DNA of 46,351 nucleotides from Xylophilus sp. Leaf220 (GCF_001421705.1 NZ_LMKO01000001.1:1099-47449), one strand, 5' to 3'; counted from the first letter of the stretch, positions 23,822 through 32,921 are shown. The notes: generated from the sequence alone by a model not told the origin. Numbers and translations are program-made.

Positions 23822-26800
23822 CTATCCACTAAACCGCCGCCGGCGCCACGCCAGCAAACCCACCAGCGCGCTCATCAAGGCAAGCCCCGCATCCGACAAC
23901 GTGGGTATGCCGGTCACGCCCGCCGGCGCGACTGCCTGCAGGAGCATGGGGGCAAAGGGGTCTTCAATGACGCCCACTGCAGCGTTGGAATCGCCGGCCT
24001 GGTTGTCGGTGATGGAGTAGCTCACTGTGCGGCGGTCCCCGCTCAGGCTGACAGCGCCGGACGGCAGCTCGAACCATTCGGCGGTCTGGCCTGCAACGCG
24101 TGGCCCGAACTTGAAGAAACGGATACCGCTGGGCAAAGGTTGCGGGTAGTTCAGGGTCACCGTGAGCTGGTCGCCGGGGCACCCCGTAGTGCGAAAGCCG
24201 AACACGCCTGCAGGCTGCGTAGAGCCGGCCGGTGCGCCTGCCGGCAGGGCCATGTTGAATTCTGCGGACGCCAGCGTGCAGGTCAGGCTGCCGCCACCTA
24301 TCTCTACCGCCGCCATGCCCGCCATACCGGGAATGGTGCCAGCCGCTACCTTCTTGACTGGGGTGGCGTTCACGGCAGCGGACGCTGCGCCGCCCCCGAT
24401 CGCATTGGTCGCCATTACCGTGAACCAGTGGGTCGTGCCGTTGACCAGCCCCAGCACCGTGCAGGTGGTGGCCGTAGCAGCTGTCGTGCTGCAGGTACCC
24501 AAGGGCGCGCCCTGAGAAGTGGTGTACGCGATGGCGGTATAGCCGGTGATGGGGCTGCCGTTGTCAGCCGGTGCCATCCACGACAGCGTGACTTGGCCGT
24601 CCCCCGGCGTGGCGGGGTTCAGCACTGGTGCGGCAGGCACGGCGGCCACGCGGCCGACCAGCACGCCTGTGGTGCTGCCCACGCCGTTGAGTGCCAGGTT
24701 GGCACTGTTGCCTGCTACGTCACGCATGGCACCGCCTTGGGCCTGCAACGCGCCCAGAGATATGCCATCGTTGTCTTCATCGTTGGACGCAACGATGTAG
24801 CGGAAGAGCAAGCTGGACGATTGCGACCCGGATACATACGCGGCTGAACGCGTGTTACCGCCGACCACCAGGGCGATACCCGGGGTGCCGCTCGTGGTGT
24901 CGACCGTCACGGCTTCGCTGAAACTGACGGTGAATTCCAGGGGGCTGCCCGTGCCGTAAGTGGCCGACGCCGGCACAGTCACCGAAGAAATCTGCGGCGC
25001 AGTCGTGTCGATGACGGCCGTCAGCCTGGCAGACGCAAGCGACACGTTGTCGGCCGCATCGGACGCCTTGGCCGTGAACGTGTGGGCGCCCTGCGCTAGC
25101 GTGCTGCTGGTGATGGACCAGTTGCCGGCGCCGTCGGCCATGGTGGTGCCCAGCACCGTCGTGCCGTTGGTGTCATACAGCGTGACGGTGGTGTTGGCCT
25201 CGGCCGTGCCGGTGATCGTCGGCGTGGTGGCCGAGGTGATGCGGTCGGAGTTGGACACACCCGTATCGCTGGCGGTGCTCAGCACCGGGGTGCCGGGCGC
25301 CGCCGGCGCCTGGGTGTCGAACGTCAGCGTGGGTGTCGTACCGGCACCGCCGTTGTTGCCCGCGGCATCGGTGTAGGCGCCGCCGGCCACGGTGATGCTG
25401 GCAGTGCCGCTGTTGGTCGCCGGCGTCGGGGTGAAGGTGGCCGTGCGCGTCAGGCCGCTGCCGATGATGGCGCCCAGCGTGCCGCCGCTGGACACTACGC
25501 TGCCCGCGGTGAAGCTGCTGCCCGGATTCTCGCTGAAGGTAAAGGTGATGGTGGCGGTTTCGCCGCTCTTGAGGGTTGCCACGTCGCTGGTGATCGCCAG
25601 CGTGGGCGCCACGGCATCGACCCGCACGGCGCCGGTGCTGCCGACCGACAGTCCGCTCAGCGTGGCGTTGTTGCCGACGGCGTCGCGCAGGGTTGCGCCA
25701 TTGGTGCTGATGGCCGTGCCGACCACGACGCCGTCCGGATCGTTGTTGCCTGCCGCCACGACGTAGCGGAAAGTCAGCGTATTGGTGCCGCTGCCCGACA
25801 CGTAGGCCGCCTGCACGGTGCCGCCCGTGTTCAAGGTGACCGGCACAGAGGGCGTACCGCCGGCGGTGTTGACGGTGACGCTCTCGTTGAAGGTAACCGT
25901 GAAATCCAGGGCGTTGCCTGCCACATAGGTCGCGCCTGGCGGCACGCCCGTGCTGCCGACGCCCGGGCCGGTGTGGTCGAAGGTGTAGACGTTGCCAGCG
26001 CTGAAGCCGGTCGCGGCATTGCCTGCCATGTCGGCCACGCCGGAGCCGCCCGACTTCAGGTCCAGCCGCAGCGTGCCGTCGCCGGTGATACCGCTTACCG
26101 CCACCGTGTAAACCGTCGAACTGACCGCCGTGACGGCGCCGACGGTGCCGCTGGCGGTTCCCGTGGTGCTCAAGCTGAACGAGCCGGCACCGACACCGGT
26201 CACGGCCTCGGCGAAAGTCACGGTGTATTCGACGACTGCCGCGTTGCTGAGGGCGGCCGTCCCCCCCGAGCGCACGATGGACGACACCGTGGGCGCGATG
26301 GTGTCGACCACCGCGTTGGTCGAATCGGCGGTGGTTTCGGACAAGCTGCCGTTGGTGGCGGTGATGGACACGTTGCGGCCCGCCGTGCCGTTGATGCTGC
26401 CTGCGGTGATGGTGTAACTGGCCGTCCACACGCCACCGGCATTGGTGGCGGCGACTGCCGTGCCACCGCCGAACTGGCTGAAATTGACCGTGACGCCAGT
26501 CACGCCCGGCTGGTTGTCGCCCGTGGCAGCCGTGTTGTTCCAGGTGGCGGTGACAGTGTCGCCGATGCGGTAGGCGCCGCCAGTGCCGGTGGCGCCAGCG
26601 ATGGAGATGCGGGCGTCGGTCGGTGTGGGGCTTGTGGCCACGATGTTGTCGAGGACCAGCGAGTCGAGGGAGAACACGCTTTGGCTGGAACCGGACCCGG
26701 CGGTGTAGCTGACCGTGAAGGACGTGATCGACGCGAAGCCACCGCCGCTGGGGGTGATGGTCTGGTAGACGCCCCCGCCGGCCGTGAGGCTGCCCGACTG

Positions 26801-27259
26801 GGAACCGGAGGCCGGCGTAGTGATCAGGTAGGACGCCGGACCGCCGGTCTCCTGTTGCGCCAGCTTCAGGGATGTGAGGTCGAATCTGAAGCCCCGCAGC
26901 GAAATTACGGCGGTAATCGTGCCGCCGGGAGCTGCGCTGTTGCCAATGGCATAGCTGTCACCGCTGAAACCCGCGCTTCCATAGACTTCGCCGGCAGCGG
27001 CCCCGCTGACGGAAAATTGCAGGGTATAGGTGGGAGTTCCCAATGTCGTCCACGTGGTGGCGAAACCGCTTCCCCCATCGTTCCCATCCACGCCGGCCGT
27101 GAATTCGAAGGTCTGGGAAGCCGCCAGCACGTCTGCAGGAGTGCCCCAAGTCGCCAGCGCGACCAGAGCCCACCCAAAAGCAGCCCAAAGGCGACTGTTG
27201 GAATGGGGGCGCCGACGAAATTGGCGCAGAACCGCTGAGTACACAGAAGATGCAGACAT
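23822..27259 (-). CDS. Large IPTL-CTERM repeat adhesin-like surface protein
   Basis: This 1145-residue protein has an N-terminal signal peptide ('RLWAAFGWALVALATWGTPA', then 'DVLAASQ'). A discoidin- or lectin-like first domain follows, then at least six Ig/Big-like repeats. Recurring elements are 'ISIAGATGTGGAYRIGDTVT', 'LDFTVTFNESVTVNT', 'TLRDAVGNNATL' and 'PLEFTVSFSEAVTVDT'. Next comes a fibronectin type III domain ('GQVTLSWMAPADNGSPITGY') and a beta-rich domain. The C terminus 'GIPTLSDAGLALMSALVGLL' plus 'AWRRRRF' is an IPTL-CTERM sorting signal. It is predicted to sit on the cell surface and act in adhesion or biofilm. I chose the ATG at 27259; the start at 27310 would place 17 residues before the signal peptide. 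Large antisense frames here are shadows of the repeats. Confidence 0.85.
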   Translation of the reverse strand: MSASSVYSAVLRQFRRRPHSNSRLWAAFGWALVALATWGTPADVLAASQTFEFTAGVDGNDGGSGFATTWTTLGTPTYTLQFSVSGAAAGEVYGSAGFSGDSYAIGNSAAPGGTITAVISLRGFRFDLTSLKLAQQETGGPASYLITTPASGSQSGSLTAGGGVYQTITPSGGGFASITSFTVSYTAGSGSSQSVFSLDSLVLDNIVATSPTPTDARISIAGATGTGGAYRIGDTVTATWNNTAATGDNQPGVTGVTVNFSQFGGGTAVAATNAGGVWTASYTITAGSINGTAGRNVSITATNGSLSETTADSTNAVVDTIAPTVSSIVRSGGTAALSNAAVVEYTVTFAEAVTGVGAGSFSLSTTGTASGTVGAVTAVSSTVYTVAVSGITGDGTLRLDLKSGGSGVADMAGNAATGFSAGNVYTFDHTGPGVGSTGVPPGATYVAGNALDFTVTFNESVTVNTAGGTPSVPVTLNTGGTVQAAYVSGSGTNTLTFRYVVAAGNNDPDGVVVGTAISTNGATLRDAVGNNATLSGLSVGSTGAVRVDAVAPTLAITSDVATLKSGETATITFTFSENPGSSFTAGSVVSSGGTLGAIIGSGLTRTATFTPTPATNSGTASITVAGGAYTDAAGNNGGAGTTPTLTFDTQAPAAPGTPVLSTASDTGVSNSDRITSATTPTITGTAEANTTVTLYDTNGTTVLGTTMADGAGNWSITSSTLAQGAHTFTAKASDAADNVSLASARLTAVIDTTAPQISSVTVPASATYGTGSPLEFTVSFSEAVTVDTTSGTPGIALVVGGNTRSAAYVSGSQSSSLLFRYIVASNDEDNDGISLGALQAQGGAMRDVAGNSANLALNGVGSTTGVLVGRVAAVPAAPVLNPATPGDGQVTLSWMAPADNGSPITGYTAIAYTTSQGAPLGTCSTTAATATTCTVLGLVNGTTHWFTVMATNAIGGGAASAAVNATPVKKVAAGTIPGMAGMAAVEIGGGSLTCTLASAEFNMALPAGAPAGSTQPAGVFGFRTTGCPGDQLTVTLNYPQPLPSGIRFFKFGPRVAGQTAEWFELPSGAVSLSGDRRTVSYSITDNQAGDSNAAVGVIEDPFAPMLLQAVAPAGVTGIPTLSDAGLALMSALVGLLAWRRRRFSG

Positions 27260-27456
27260 AGCAAGACTAGGTTGGAGAACGTAAGCTCCGACGGCACAAG
27301 AAGGCGTCATGCGATTTTGTTAACAATTGTCAAGCTGCGCAAGCTCTGGTAACCCAAAGAAGCATCGACTTCAGGCTGCTGTTGATCTACCGCGACAACT
27401 CTTCCGGTGCGAAAGGCCGCAAGAGCAGCCACCCGGCGCTCCGCGCATCATTCGAC
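27260..27456. other. Upstream region of the large surface protein gene
   Basis: No gene is supported. It should contain the promoter of the minus-strand surface-protein gene. A TTAACAATTG stretch near 27320-27329 is AT-rich and could be part of it, but no complete promoter is clear. Confidence 0.3.
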
Positions 27457-28102
27457 TCACTGCACTAAGCTCGATGGCGTAGACCAGATTCCATCTCCAT
27501 GCTCACGCCTTGCGGCAATTCGCACATCACACGCTGCAGACTCGCCAGAACGAATACCTGTCAGAACGACCGGCCTATTCCATTCCTTATGACCATTTGC
27601 CTCAACCATTGCGTCCTTAAGCAAACGTTGACCAACGTCCACTTTCCACGACTTACTACAGTCCATTGTGGGTGAGGAAGGTATGTTGGAAGGCCTCGCC
27701 CCGTAAGTACGCGCCCAGCCCAGCTTGAGTTCAGATCGGGTCCCCCGTTAGCACAGTGAGAGTGAAGTCATGCTTTGCAGCAAAGGTCTTCATCTTTGTG
27801 AGTTCGGCCTTCGCCAAGGCTGCGACAACAGGATTTTCAACCCCGGTGGAGCTGTGAGTCACGTAGATCGGCGGGAGGCTGAGCCCTCTTTGCCGGTAGT
27901 CCGCCGCCACTGCGAGCAAAAAGCACGCCGTAGCACTTTAATGCTTGCCACCGCCGTATGCCAAACCGGCAATGTGCCGGTCATCGAACACCTCACGTAT
28001 GAGCCGCATTGCGCGGTCCATTGGTTGTTCTAGTGATAACTGGACCAATGCGTGTCCTGGATTGTCCGCCTTAACGACCTCAAAGAGATCTTGAGTTTGC
28101 AT
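27457..28102 (-). pseudogene. Decayed DndC-like PAPS-reductase-family gene
   Basis: From the ATG at 28102 the minus strand reads 'MQTQDLFEVVKADNPGHALV', then 'REVFDDRHIAGLAYGGGKH', a TAA stop (27940-27938), and 'SATACFLLAVAADYRQRGLS'. The PP-loop that normally reads GGKDS is damaged exactly at the stop. It continues 'PPIYVTHSSTGVENPVVAAL' and 'AAKHDFTLTVLTGDPI', then hits a TGA. Other frames then give 'AGRILTGRGLPTYLPHPQW' and 'DCSKSWKVDVGQRLLKDAM', 'RPVVLTGIRSGESAACDVRI'. This matches ATP-pyrophosphatase proteins related to DndC, the sulfur-incorporating enzyme of DNA phosphorothioation and related defence systems. At least two stops and one frameshift make it dead. Confidence 0.65.
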
Positions 28103-28307
28103 AGGTGCCTCTTAAGACTCAAAAGGCTTTTTTCATTGTCGGGAGATGGCCCCGCGAACGCTGCTGAAAGGCGATTTTCGCGCTCCAAAGCAGCCATCCA
28201 CCCTCTTCTGAGTGCCCGCGCTACACAACAGAGCGTGCTTTGTACATCTACCCAACCGTCCAGCTCGGTGAAGAAGGGGGCGAACTGTGGGAGTTGGCTC
28301 CGCCTCG

Positions 28308-28754
28308 CTACGACTTATCTGCATATCCGCGTTCGACACACACGGTGTCGAAATCTCGCGCCAGATCGCCCAGGGTGATCGCGCCCAGGCGTGCCACCAG
28401 CAGGGCCTCGGCCTGCGCCAGCGCGTCGTCCAGTGCTGCGTTCACCACCTTCTCCACCGCGCACTGCGGTTCAGTACTCGTATTGCCGATGGCAAAGATG
28501 TGCGGCCCGCCGACCGCGCGGTGCACGTCCAGCAGCGTTACCGATCCCAGGTCGCAGCACAGTCGCCACCCTCCCCCGTGGCCTTTCTCGGAACTGACGA
28601 AGCCCGCCTGCTTCAGGCCCGCCATGGTGCGCCGGACGACGACAGGGTTGGTGCCCAGCATTCTGGCGATCTGCTCGGAGGTGAACGGATCGGCATGGCG
28701 GGCCATGTGCAGCAGCACATGCAGCATGCGGGACAGGCGGCTGTCGTTCCTCAT
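28308..28754 (-). CDS. Rrf2-family transcriptional regulator
   Basis: This 148-residue protein is a typical Rrf2 winged-helix regulator: 'RLSRMLHVLLHMARHADPFT', 'SEQIARMLGTNPVVVRRTMA', 'GLKQAGFVSSEKGHGGGWRL' and 'VTLLDVHRAVGG'. The three conserved cysteines of the iron-sulfur type (IscR, NsrR) are not all present: single Cys residues occur in 'RLCCDLGS' and 'EPQCAVEK'. It therefore resembles the YwnA/CymR-like group that lacks a cluster. It is divergent from a thioredoxin-reductase-like gene and a methyltransferase gene, which it probably controls, perhaps in response to redox or electrophile stress. Confidence 0.88.
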   Translation of the reverse strand: MRNDSRLSRMLHVLLHMARHADPFTSEQIARMLGTNPVVVRRTMAGLKQAGFVSSEKGHGGGWRLCCDLGSVTLLDVHRAVGGPHIFAIGNTSTEPQCAVEKVVNAALDDALAQAEALLVARLGAITLGDLARDFDTVCVERGYADKS

Positions 28755-28811
28755 GGCCGGTGCCGTTTTGGCGTTTGATCAGGCGGTACTGCAATGGTCA
28801 TGACGCATTTT

Positions 28812-28850
28812 AAGTTGCGTGACACGGCAGGCCCGTCTATCATGCAACTT
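28812..28850. promoter_or_regulatory. Candidate Rrf2 operator
   Basis: AAGTTGC (28812-28818) and GCAACTT (28844-28850) form a perfect seven-base inverted repeat with a 25-base spacing in the divergent intergenic region. They could be two half-sites for the Rrf2 protein or flank its promoter. Confidence 0.4.
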
Positions 28851-28905
28851 CGATAGTTTCTTCATGCGTCGAGCGGTTGCTTGATGTCTTCCCATTGATC
28901 CAGCA

Positions 28906-29802
28906 ATGACCTACGACGCCATCATCATCTGAGGCAGCTATGCAGGCTTGGCCGCCGCCCTGCCGCTGGCGCGCGCCCGCCGACGCATCCTGGTTGTCGA
29001 CGGCGGCCAGCGCCGCAACCGTTTCGCCGACCATTCGCATGGCTTCCTGACGCGGGACGGCACACCGGCCGCCGAAGTCGCCGCCATCGGCCGCGCGCAA
29101 CTGATGCCCTACGGCACCGTCGAATGGCTGGAGGGCGAAGCCGGCGCAGCGACACAGGCCGACGGCGCCTTCCACGTCGAGATCGGCGGGCGAGTGACAC
29201 GCTCCGCCCGCCGGCTGGTGCTGGCGACGGGCGTGGTCGATACGCTGCCACCGGTGCCGGGCCTGCATGAGCGCTGGGGCCGCCATGTGTTCCATTGCCC
29301 GTACTGCCACGGCTACGAGCTGGACCAGGGCCGGATCGGCGTGCTGGGCACCTCCGCACTGTCCCTGCACCAGGCACTGCTCCTGCCGGATTGGGGGCCG
29401 ACCGCCTTGTTTCTGGACGAGACCATGACGCTCGATGCAGCTCAGCAAGCCCAGTTGCAGGCGCGCGGCGTGGCGGTGGAGACAACGCCGGTGGAGCGGA
29501 TCGTAGGCCGTGCCGACGTGGTGCTGCGGGACGGCCGTATTGTCGCGCTGGCGGGCCTGTTCACCGTCACCGAGACCGCTCTCGCAGGGCAGGCCGCAGC
29601 ATCCCTGGGCTGCGGATTCACCGATGGGCCGATGGGCCCGGTCATTACCACCGACGCGATGAAGGCGACGACGGTGCCGGGCGTGTTCGCCTGCGGGGAT
29701 GCGGCACGGGCCGGCGGATCGGTGGCCCTGGCCGTGAGCGACGGAACGGTCGCCGGCGTGGCGGCGCACCAGTCGCTCGTGTTCGGGCTTCGCGCGGCAT
29801 GA
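28906..29802 (+). pseudogene. Thioredoxin-reductase-like flavoprotein with early TGA
   Basis: From the ATG at 28906 the frame reads 'MTYDAIII', then TGA (28930-28932), then 'GSYAGLAAALPLARARRRIL'. Relatives have Gly at the stop position, as the first part of the FAD-binding GGSYAG loop. The rest is intact over about 290 codons: 'RLVLATGVVDTLPPVPGLHE', the redox site 'HVFHCPYCHGYELDQGRIGV' with C-x-x-C, and a C-terminal FAD motif 'GVFACGDAARAGGSVALAVS'. A GGA-to-TGA change would explain it. Use of a later start would remove the FAD loop, so I call it a pseudogene unless the codon is read through. Its end overlaps the methyltransferase start (ATGA). Confidence 0.75.
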
Positions 29803-30496
29803 CAGGCCACCACACGGCGGCCCACGGGTTCGACGATGCACAGGCCGTCGCAGGCTATGCCCTGCGGCCACCGCGGCTCGTCCCCGGTTTTGCCGACATG
29901 CAGCGCATGGCGATGCTGCTGCTGGCAGAAAGGTCACCGTCCGATGCGCGGGTGCTGGTGCTGGTGCTGGGGGCGGGCGGCGGCCTGGAGCTGGATCTGT
30001 TCGCGCGGGATCAGGCGGGCTGGCAGTTCGACGGCATCGACCCGTCGCACGCGATGCTGCAGCTGGCGCAGTCACGGCTGGAGCCCTACGGAGCGCGGGT
30101 GCGGCTGGTAGAAGGCTATGTCGATGACGCGCCGCCCGGCCCGTTCGATGCGGCCTGCAGCCTGCTGCGCTTCATTTCATCGCGCGTGAGGAGCGTCGCC
30201 GCACGCTGGAACAGGTGCGCGCTCGACTGCGTCCGGGCGCTCCGTTCGTCTGCGCGCATTTCAGCTTCGAGCAGCAGTCGCCCGACCGTGCGCAGTGGCT
30301 GTCGCGCTACGTGGCCTTCGCGGTGTCCTCGGGCATTGCTCGCAGCGAGGCAGAGCAGGCCGGCGCTGCCATCGGTGCCCGACTGCCGATTCTTTCGCCT
30401 GCAGAAGACGAAGCCCTCATTCGGGAAGCCGGCTTCGGCGAAATCGAGATGTTCTATGCCGGCTTTGGCTTTCGCGGCTGGGTGGCAGTCGCTTGA
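29799..30496 (+). pseudogene. Class I SAM-dependent methyltransferase, frameshifted
   Basis: The first half from the ATG at 29799 has 'DARVLVLVLGAGGGLELDLF', the glycine-rich SAM-binding motif I, then 'WQFDGIDPSHAMLQLAQSRL' and 'VRLVEGYVDDAPPGPFDAAC'. After 'SLL' near 30165 the frame changes. The expected continuation 'FIAREERRRTLEQVRARLRP' and 'GAPFVCAHFSFEQQSPDRAQ' to 'MFYAGFGFRGWVAVA' lies in another frame and ends at 30496. A single-base indel explains it. Together with the preceding flavoprotein nonsense codon this suggests the whole Rrf2-controlled operon is decaying. A sequencing error cannot be excluded. Confidence 0.7.
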
Positions 30497-31254
30497 TCAA
30501 GCTTAGGTGGCTTGGATGGCGCCGTCTTTGGACCTTCGTCTGGCGGCAGGGGAATCGGAAGCACCATCGATAGAGTCGACGCCGTGGGTACCAACGCCCC
30601 GTCACGCACCAGTGCCGCAACTCGTTCGAACGCACCTGCAAGAAAGGGAACCAGCAACGACATGATGGCTTGGACGTCGTCTGGGTCAGCTTCTCCGTCT
30701 GAAAGTAGGCGCACGCGGCCGGTGGGTGAGATGGCCGACACCATCGCCCCCACCGCGAACAGGTAGCACCAAGCCAAGGTGGCGCGGTCGAGTTCAGGCA
30801 GCACTAGTTGCAGCACACGCAGAGTCTGTCGTGCGATCGGATCCGTCATGGTTTGCGACACGTTGCGCGCATGCGGCTGCGGATCGTTGGAGATCTGCGC
30901 GATCAACTGCGCGTAAAGCGTGCCACCGGAGGCCTTGTCGCGCGCCATCAAGACAGTCGGCCCCAGGAATGCTCGTAGCACATCTTCCAGGGCTGGTTTC
31001 TCCCCTGCCCCACTGGCTTGCTCGACGGCGTCGAGAAGACTCAGGCGCTTTTGGTTGATCGCCGCGATTCGCCGTTCCATCACCGCCGCGAACAAGGCAC
31101 TTTTCACCTTGAAGTGGTACTGCACAAGAGAGAGCGAAAGGTTGGCGCCGTTGGCGACTTGCCGCATCGAGACGCCGTGGAATCCCCTTTCCGCAAACTG
31201 CGCTTCGGCCGAATCGAGAATCTTTGCGCGTGGATCTGGCTTGGGTGCGAGCAC
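30454..31254 (-). CDS. TetR-family transcriptional regulator
   Basis: The 266-residue protein has an N-terminal TetR helix-turn-helix (about 8-55): 'RAKILDSAEAQFAERGFHGV', 'SMRQVANGANLSLSLVQYHF', 'KVKSALFAAVMERR'. A long C-terminal ligand domain and a Pro/Lys-rich tail follow. The 3' end overlaps the tail of the methyltransferase gene by 43 bases, tail to tail. It is divergent from a Bug-type transport receptor. A perfect 14-base palindrome lies between them and is the probable operator. Confidence 0.85.
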   Translation of the reverse strand: MLAPKPDPRAKILDSAEAQFAERGFHGVSMRQVANGANLSLSLVQYHFKVKSALFAAVMERRIAAINQKRLSLLDAVEQASGAGEKPALEDVLRAFLGPTVLMARDKASGGTLYAQLIAQISNDPQPHARNVSQTMTDPIARQTLRVLQLVLPELDRATLAWCYLFAVGAMVSAISPTGRVRLLSDGEADPDDVQAIMSLLVPFLAGAFERVAALVRDGALVPTASTLSMVLPIPLPPDEGPKTAPSKPPKLDQATATQPRKPKPA

Positions 31255-31314
31255 GTTCTACCTGCGAGGGACTGTTAAAGCAGCTCAATTGTCCCCGACG
31301 CTGGCCCGCAAACG

Positions 31315-31328
31315 CCGTATTAATACGG
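31315..31328. promoter_or_regulatory. 14-base perfect palindrome, candidate TetR operator
   Basis: CCGTATTAATACGG reads the same on both strands. It lies 61 bases upstream of the TetR start and 47 bases upstream of the Bug-receptor start, where a dimeric TetR repressor would be expected to bind. Confidence 0.6.
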
Positions 31329-31374
31329 ATAGCGTCGCAGCCGCATCACTATACGATTGACCTACTTTTGACAG

Positions 31375-32358
31375 ATGGGTGCATCGATGGATTTCTCACA
31401 ACCGTGTTTGTCGCGATGGGTTGTCGCGGCTGTTGCAGCAGTGCTGGCCCAAGCGTCGGCGGCGGCCGATCAGGCGCGCTTCCCGGAAAAACCGGTAGAA
31501 ACCATCGTCCCCTATTCCATCGGAGGCGGCGTGGGCGCAATGGCACGTGCTTTTGCGACCGAAGCTGCGAAGGTCACGGGCCAGCCATGGGTGGTGACCC
31601 CGCGGGAAGGGGCCGGAGGTGTGGTGGGTTTCACCTACCTGTCGCGTGCCAAGCCCGATGGCTACAGCGTGGTGTTCTCTCCCGCATCGCCGATGACCAA
31701 TGCGCCCTTCATCAATGCCAGCATGCCGTTCCCGAACACGCAGATCCAGCCGGTATGTCAGGTGTTCGAGAACGTATTCACGATCGCGGTGGGTGAGAAG
31801 TCAACAATTCGAAACTTCAGCGATCTGGTTGCGCGCGCACGGTCCAACCCTGGATCGGTGTCGTTCGGACATGCGGGTCCTGGAAGTGTTGGCCATCTGT
31901 CTGTTGCAGCAGTAGAACGCGCGCTCAAGGTGAAGTTCAACGCCATCGCTTATCGGGGTGACGCTCCTGCCATCACGGATGCGATGGGCGGTACGCTTGA
32001 TTTCAGCGCACCTGCTATCTCATCCATCGCAGGCAAGAACCTGCGCGTCTTGGCCGTTTTGTCAGAGAAGCGCCATCCGGGCTACCCGGACGTCCCATCC
32101 ATCGCAGAGTTGGGCGTGCCCTCCGTCACGCCCGGCCTCAACGGGCTCTTCGTACCCGCGGGCACCCCCGCTCCGGTGATTGAGGACATCGAACGGCTTT
32201 GCGAGAAGGTGACAACTTCGGCATCGTTCAGCGACAGCGCGAAGACATTGATGCAAGTGCCCCAGTTTCTGAGCGCCACAGCTTTTCGCGCACGGATCGA
32301 CACTGTCTACAAAGCCAATGCCGCATTGGTCCCCGAACTCAAGCTTGAAAAGAACTGA
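31375..32358 (+). CDS. Bug-family tripartite tricarboxylate transporter substrate-binding protein
   Basis: The 327-residue protein has a signal peptide ('RWVVAAVAAVLAQASAAADQ') and the Bug/TctC fold: 'RFPEKPVETIVPYSIGGGVG' near the mature N terminus, 'AKPDGYSVVFSPAS', 'VSFGHAGPGSVGHLSVAAVE', and 'YRGDAPAITDAMGGTLDFSA'. Bug proteins bind carboxylates and related small molecules in the periplasm; many are orphans with no TctAB membrane partner nearby, as here. A second ATG lies four codons in. It is followed by a cupin gene 20 bases downstream, and the pair is probably one operon controlled by the divergent TetR protein. Confidence 0.88.
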   Translation: MGASMDFSQPCLSRWVVAAVAAVLAQASAAADQARFPEKPVETIVPYSIGGGVGAMARAFATEAAKVTGQPWVVTPREGAGGVVGFTYLSRAKPDGYSVVFSPASPMTNAPFINASMPFPNTQIQPVCQVFENVFTIAVGEKSTIRNFSDLVARARSNPGSVSFGHAGPGSVGHLSVAAVERALKVKFNAIAYRGDAPAITDAMGGTLDFSAPAISSIAGKNLRVLAVLSEKRHPGYPDVPSIAELGVPSVTPGLNGLFVPAGTPAPVIEDIERLCEKVTTSASFSDSAKTLMQVPQFLSATAFRARIDTVYKANAALVPELKLEKN

Positions 32359-32378
32359 ACCTGCGTTGGTAGCTCGAC

Positions 32379-32921
32379 ATGACAGACACCCTTCCCCCAA
32401 TTCGCCGTATCGTGACCGGCCACACGGTCGACGGCCGCTCCTGCATCTTGGCTGACGGCCCATCGCCCGCTGTCAAGACGGTCGATGCACGACCTGGTTA
32501 CCGCGTGACCAACCTGTGGCGCACCGTCTCCGGTGCTGGTTATGACGCACCCGACTCGATTGCCGAGCACCAAGGCGTCCTTCCACCATCCGGCGGCACG
32601 GTCGTCAGAATCATCGAATGGCCGGCCGAGCCCGACGATCCGGTCGAGCTTCGGCGGCGGATGGACGCGACGTTCTCCGCTATGTATCCCGACGCGCATC
32701 GTGAGCCGGGCGGCGGCGAGCACCCGGGCATGCACCGCACGCAGACGGTCGACTACGCAATTGTGCTGGAAGGAGAGGTGGTCGCCATCCTGGAGGAAGG
32801 TGAAACCGTGATGCGACAGGGCGACGTGCTGATTCAACGCGCGACCAACCATGCATGGGCTAACCGCTCCGGAAAGCCGGTGCAAGTCGCGTTCGTTCTC
32901 GTTGATCCAGGCGTCATCTAA
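32379..32921 (+). CDS. Cupin-domain protein
   Basis: The 180-residue protein has a C-terminal cupin barrel: 'HPGMHRTQTVDYAIVLEGEV' with candidate metal His and Asp, 'EEGETVMRQGDVLIQRATNH' with the second-motif His, and 'RSGKPVQVAFVLVDPGVI'. The N-terminal half ('RRIVTGHTVDGRSCILADGP') matches cytoplasmic cupins that follow aromatic or carboxylate catabolic genes. It sits 20 bases after the Bug receptor, so the two products may handle the same compound. Enzyme or binding role cannot be decided. Confidence 0.8.
   Translation: MTDTLPPIRRIVTGHTVDGRSCILADGPSPAVKTVDARPGYRVTNLWRTVSGAGYDAPDSIAEHQGVLPPSGGTVVRIIEWPAEPDDPVELRRRMDATFSAMYPDAHREPGGGEHPGMHRTQTVDYAIVLEGEVVAILEEGETVMRQGDVLIQRATNHAWANRSGKPVQVAFVLVDPGVI

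Noticed and set aside
25173-26429. 418-codon minus-strand frame inside the large surface protein gene
   Set aside because: It is rich in His, Arg and Gln from reading the repeat DNA out of frame.
25973-27238. 421-codon plus-strand open frame opposite the large surface protein
   Set aside because: Its Gly/Arg/His-rich composition is the antisense shadow of Thr/Ala/Gly repeats; it has no motif and no ribosome site.
28930-28932. Selenocysteine reading of the TGA in the flavoprotein
   Set aside because: The codon replaces a Gly of the FAD loop, not a redox cysteine, and no insertion hairpin follows; nonsense mutation is simpler.
28840-30075. 411-codon minus-strand frame over the flavoprotein and methyltransferase
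   Set aside because: The plus-strand frames show clear FAD, C-x-x-C and SAM motifs; the minus frame is Pro/Arg/Ala-rich without motifs.
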